From contig NC_018336.1 of assembly GCF_000234665.1 (NCBI RefSeq), forward strand, positions 1,033,069-1,097,068: a DNA stretch of 64,000 nucleotides, read 5' to 3'. Position 1 is the stretch's first letter, and every line of letters begins with the position of its first letter. Under the pieces are notes generated by a model. That model ran no database searches. It was not told where the DNA came from and saw only the letters and a program-made list of their open reading frames with translations. The DNA is from Leishmania mexicana MHOM/GT/2001/U1103. Its lineage: Eukaryota > Euglenozoa > Kinetoplastea > Trypanosomatida > Trypanosomatidae. This document shows, piece by piece, positions 63,890 to 64,000 of this stretch. The translations under genes and the position numbers were made by a program.

Positions 63890-64000
63890 CGGGTGGGCGG
63901 GTGCCGGTGGCATGGCGAGAGCGCCCCGAACGGCACCACCGAGCCACCCGGCGCCCGCCGCGGAGGGGCACGGCGTCTTTCTACGGGATGCGGCGGCGTG
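63890..64000 (+). mobile_element. SIDER-like retroposon, copy 2 (cut by the window edge)
   Basis: Bases 63898-64000 are identical to 49461-49563, in the same orientation. Just upstream, both copies continue with similar but diverged GC-rich sequence, so the element probably begins before 63890. The 3' part and any A-rich tail lie outside the window. Confidence 0.6.

Overview
This window looks like nuclear chromosomal DNA of a trypanosomatid, most likely Leishmania. The evidence is: large intron-less, GC-rich open frames, all on the + strand; long non-coding spacers made of polypyrimidine tracts, CA/GT microsatellites and homopolymer runs; a pyrimidine tract followed by AG just upstream of most starts, as expected for spliced-leader addition; no bacterial promoters or operons; and retroposon-like GC-rich repeats with an A-rich tail, resembling the SIDER elements of Leishmania. 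From memory, several of these genes (MCM3, hnRNP F/H, MPP alpha, the hydratase/dehydrogenase) are neighbours on T. brucei chromosome 2 and Leishmania chromosome 33. I could not check that synteny here.

Layout, all + strand, one directional gene cluster: (1) the 3' end of an unrecognised gene, 1-546; (2) a large unrecognised protein, 1242-4709; (3) an enoyl-CoA hydratase/3-hydroxyacyl-CoA dehydrogenase with an N-terminal PTS2-like glycosome signal, 5805-8609; (4) the alpha subunit of the mitochondrial processing peptidase, 9836-11287; (5) a signal-recognition-particle receptor beta-like GTPase, 12158-13636; (6) the IC138/DNAI4-type intermediate chain of inner-arm axonemal dynein, 15440-18682; (7) a LIM-domain protein, 20482-21771; (8) the NAE1/APP-BP1/ULA1 subunit of the NEDD8 E1, 23664-26033; (9) a degenerate RluA-type pseudouridine synthase fused to zinc knuckles, 26591-30091; (10) a golgin with a GMAP-210/Rud3-like C-terminus, 30870-34568; (11) an unrecognised acidic, Ser-rich protein, 36570-39074; (12) a DnaJ protein resembling DNAJC8, 39855-40688; (13) MCM3, 41517-44132; (14) a LYR-motif protein, 45503-46000; (15) a mitochondrial-type beta-ketoacyl-ACP synthase, 47011-48450; (16) an hnRNP F/H-like RNA-binding protein, 58318-59625.

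The last quarter is different. Genes are about 1-2 kb apart up to 48.5 kb. After that, one RNA-binding protein gene sits alone, with about 9.9 kb of non-coding DNA upstream (mostly pyrimidine-rich, with a 100-N assembly gap) and at least 4.4 kb downstream. This block is bracketed by two copies, in direct orientation, of a GC-rich retroposon-like sequence (49.4-50.0 kb and 63.9 kb to the window edge). They share 103 identical bases about 14.4 kb apart, an arrangement that could support circular amplification of the hnRNP F/H locus.

The genes do not form one pathway, as is usual for trypanosomatid polycistrons. They cover mitochondrial protein import and lipid synthesis (MPP alpha, ketoacyl synthase, LYR protein), glycosomal beta-oxidation, secretion (SR beta, golgin), the flagellum (IC138), neddylation, replication and RNA processing. 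I did not find a clear, previously undescribed multi-gene system. The strongest candidates for new biology are the catalytically degenerate RluA/zinc-knuckle fusion, the PTS2-like signal with its altered active sites in the hydratase/dehydrogenase, the GRAB-type golgin, and the unusual hnRNP F/H locus.
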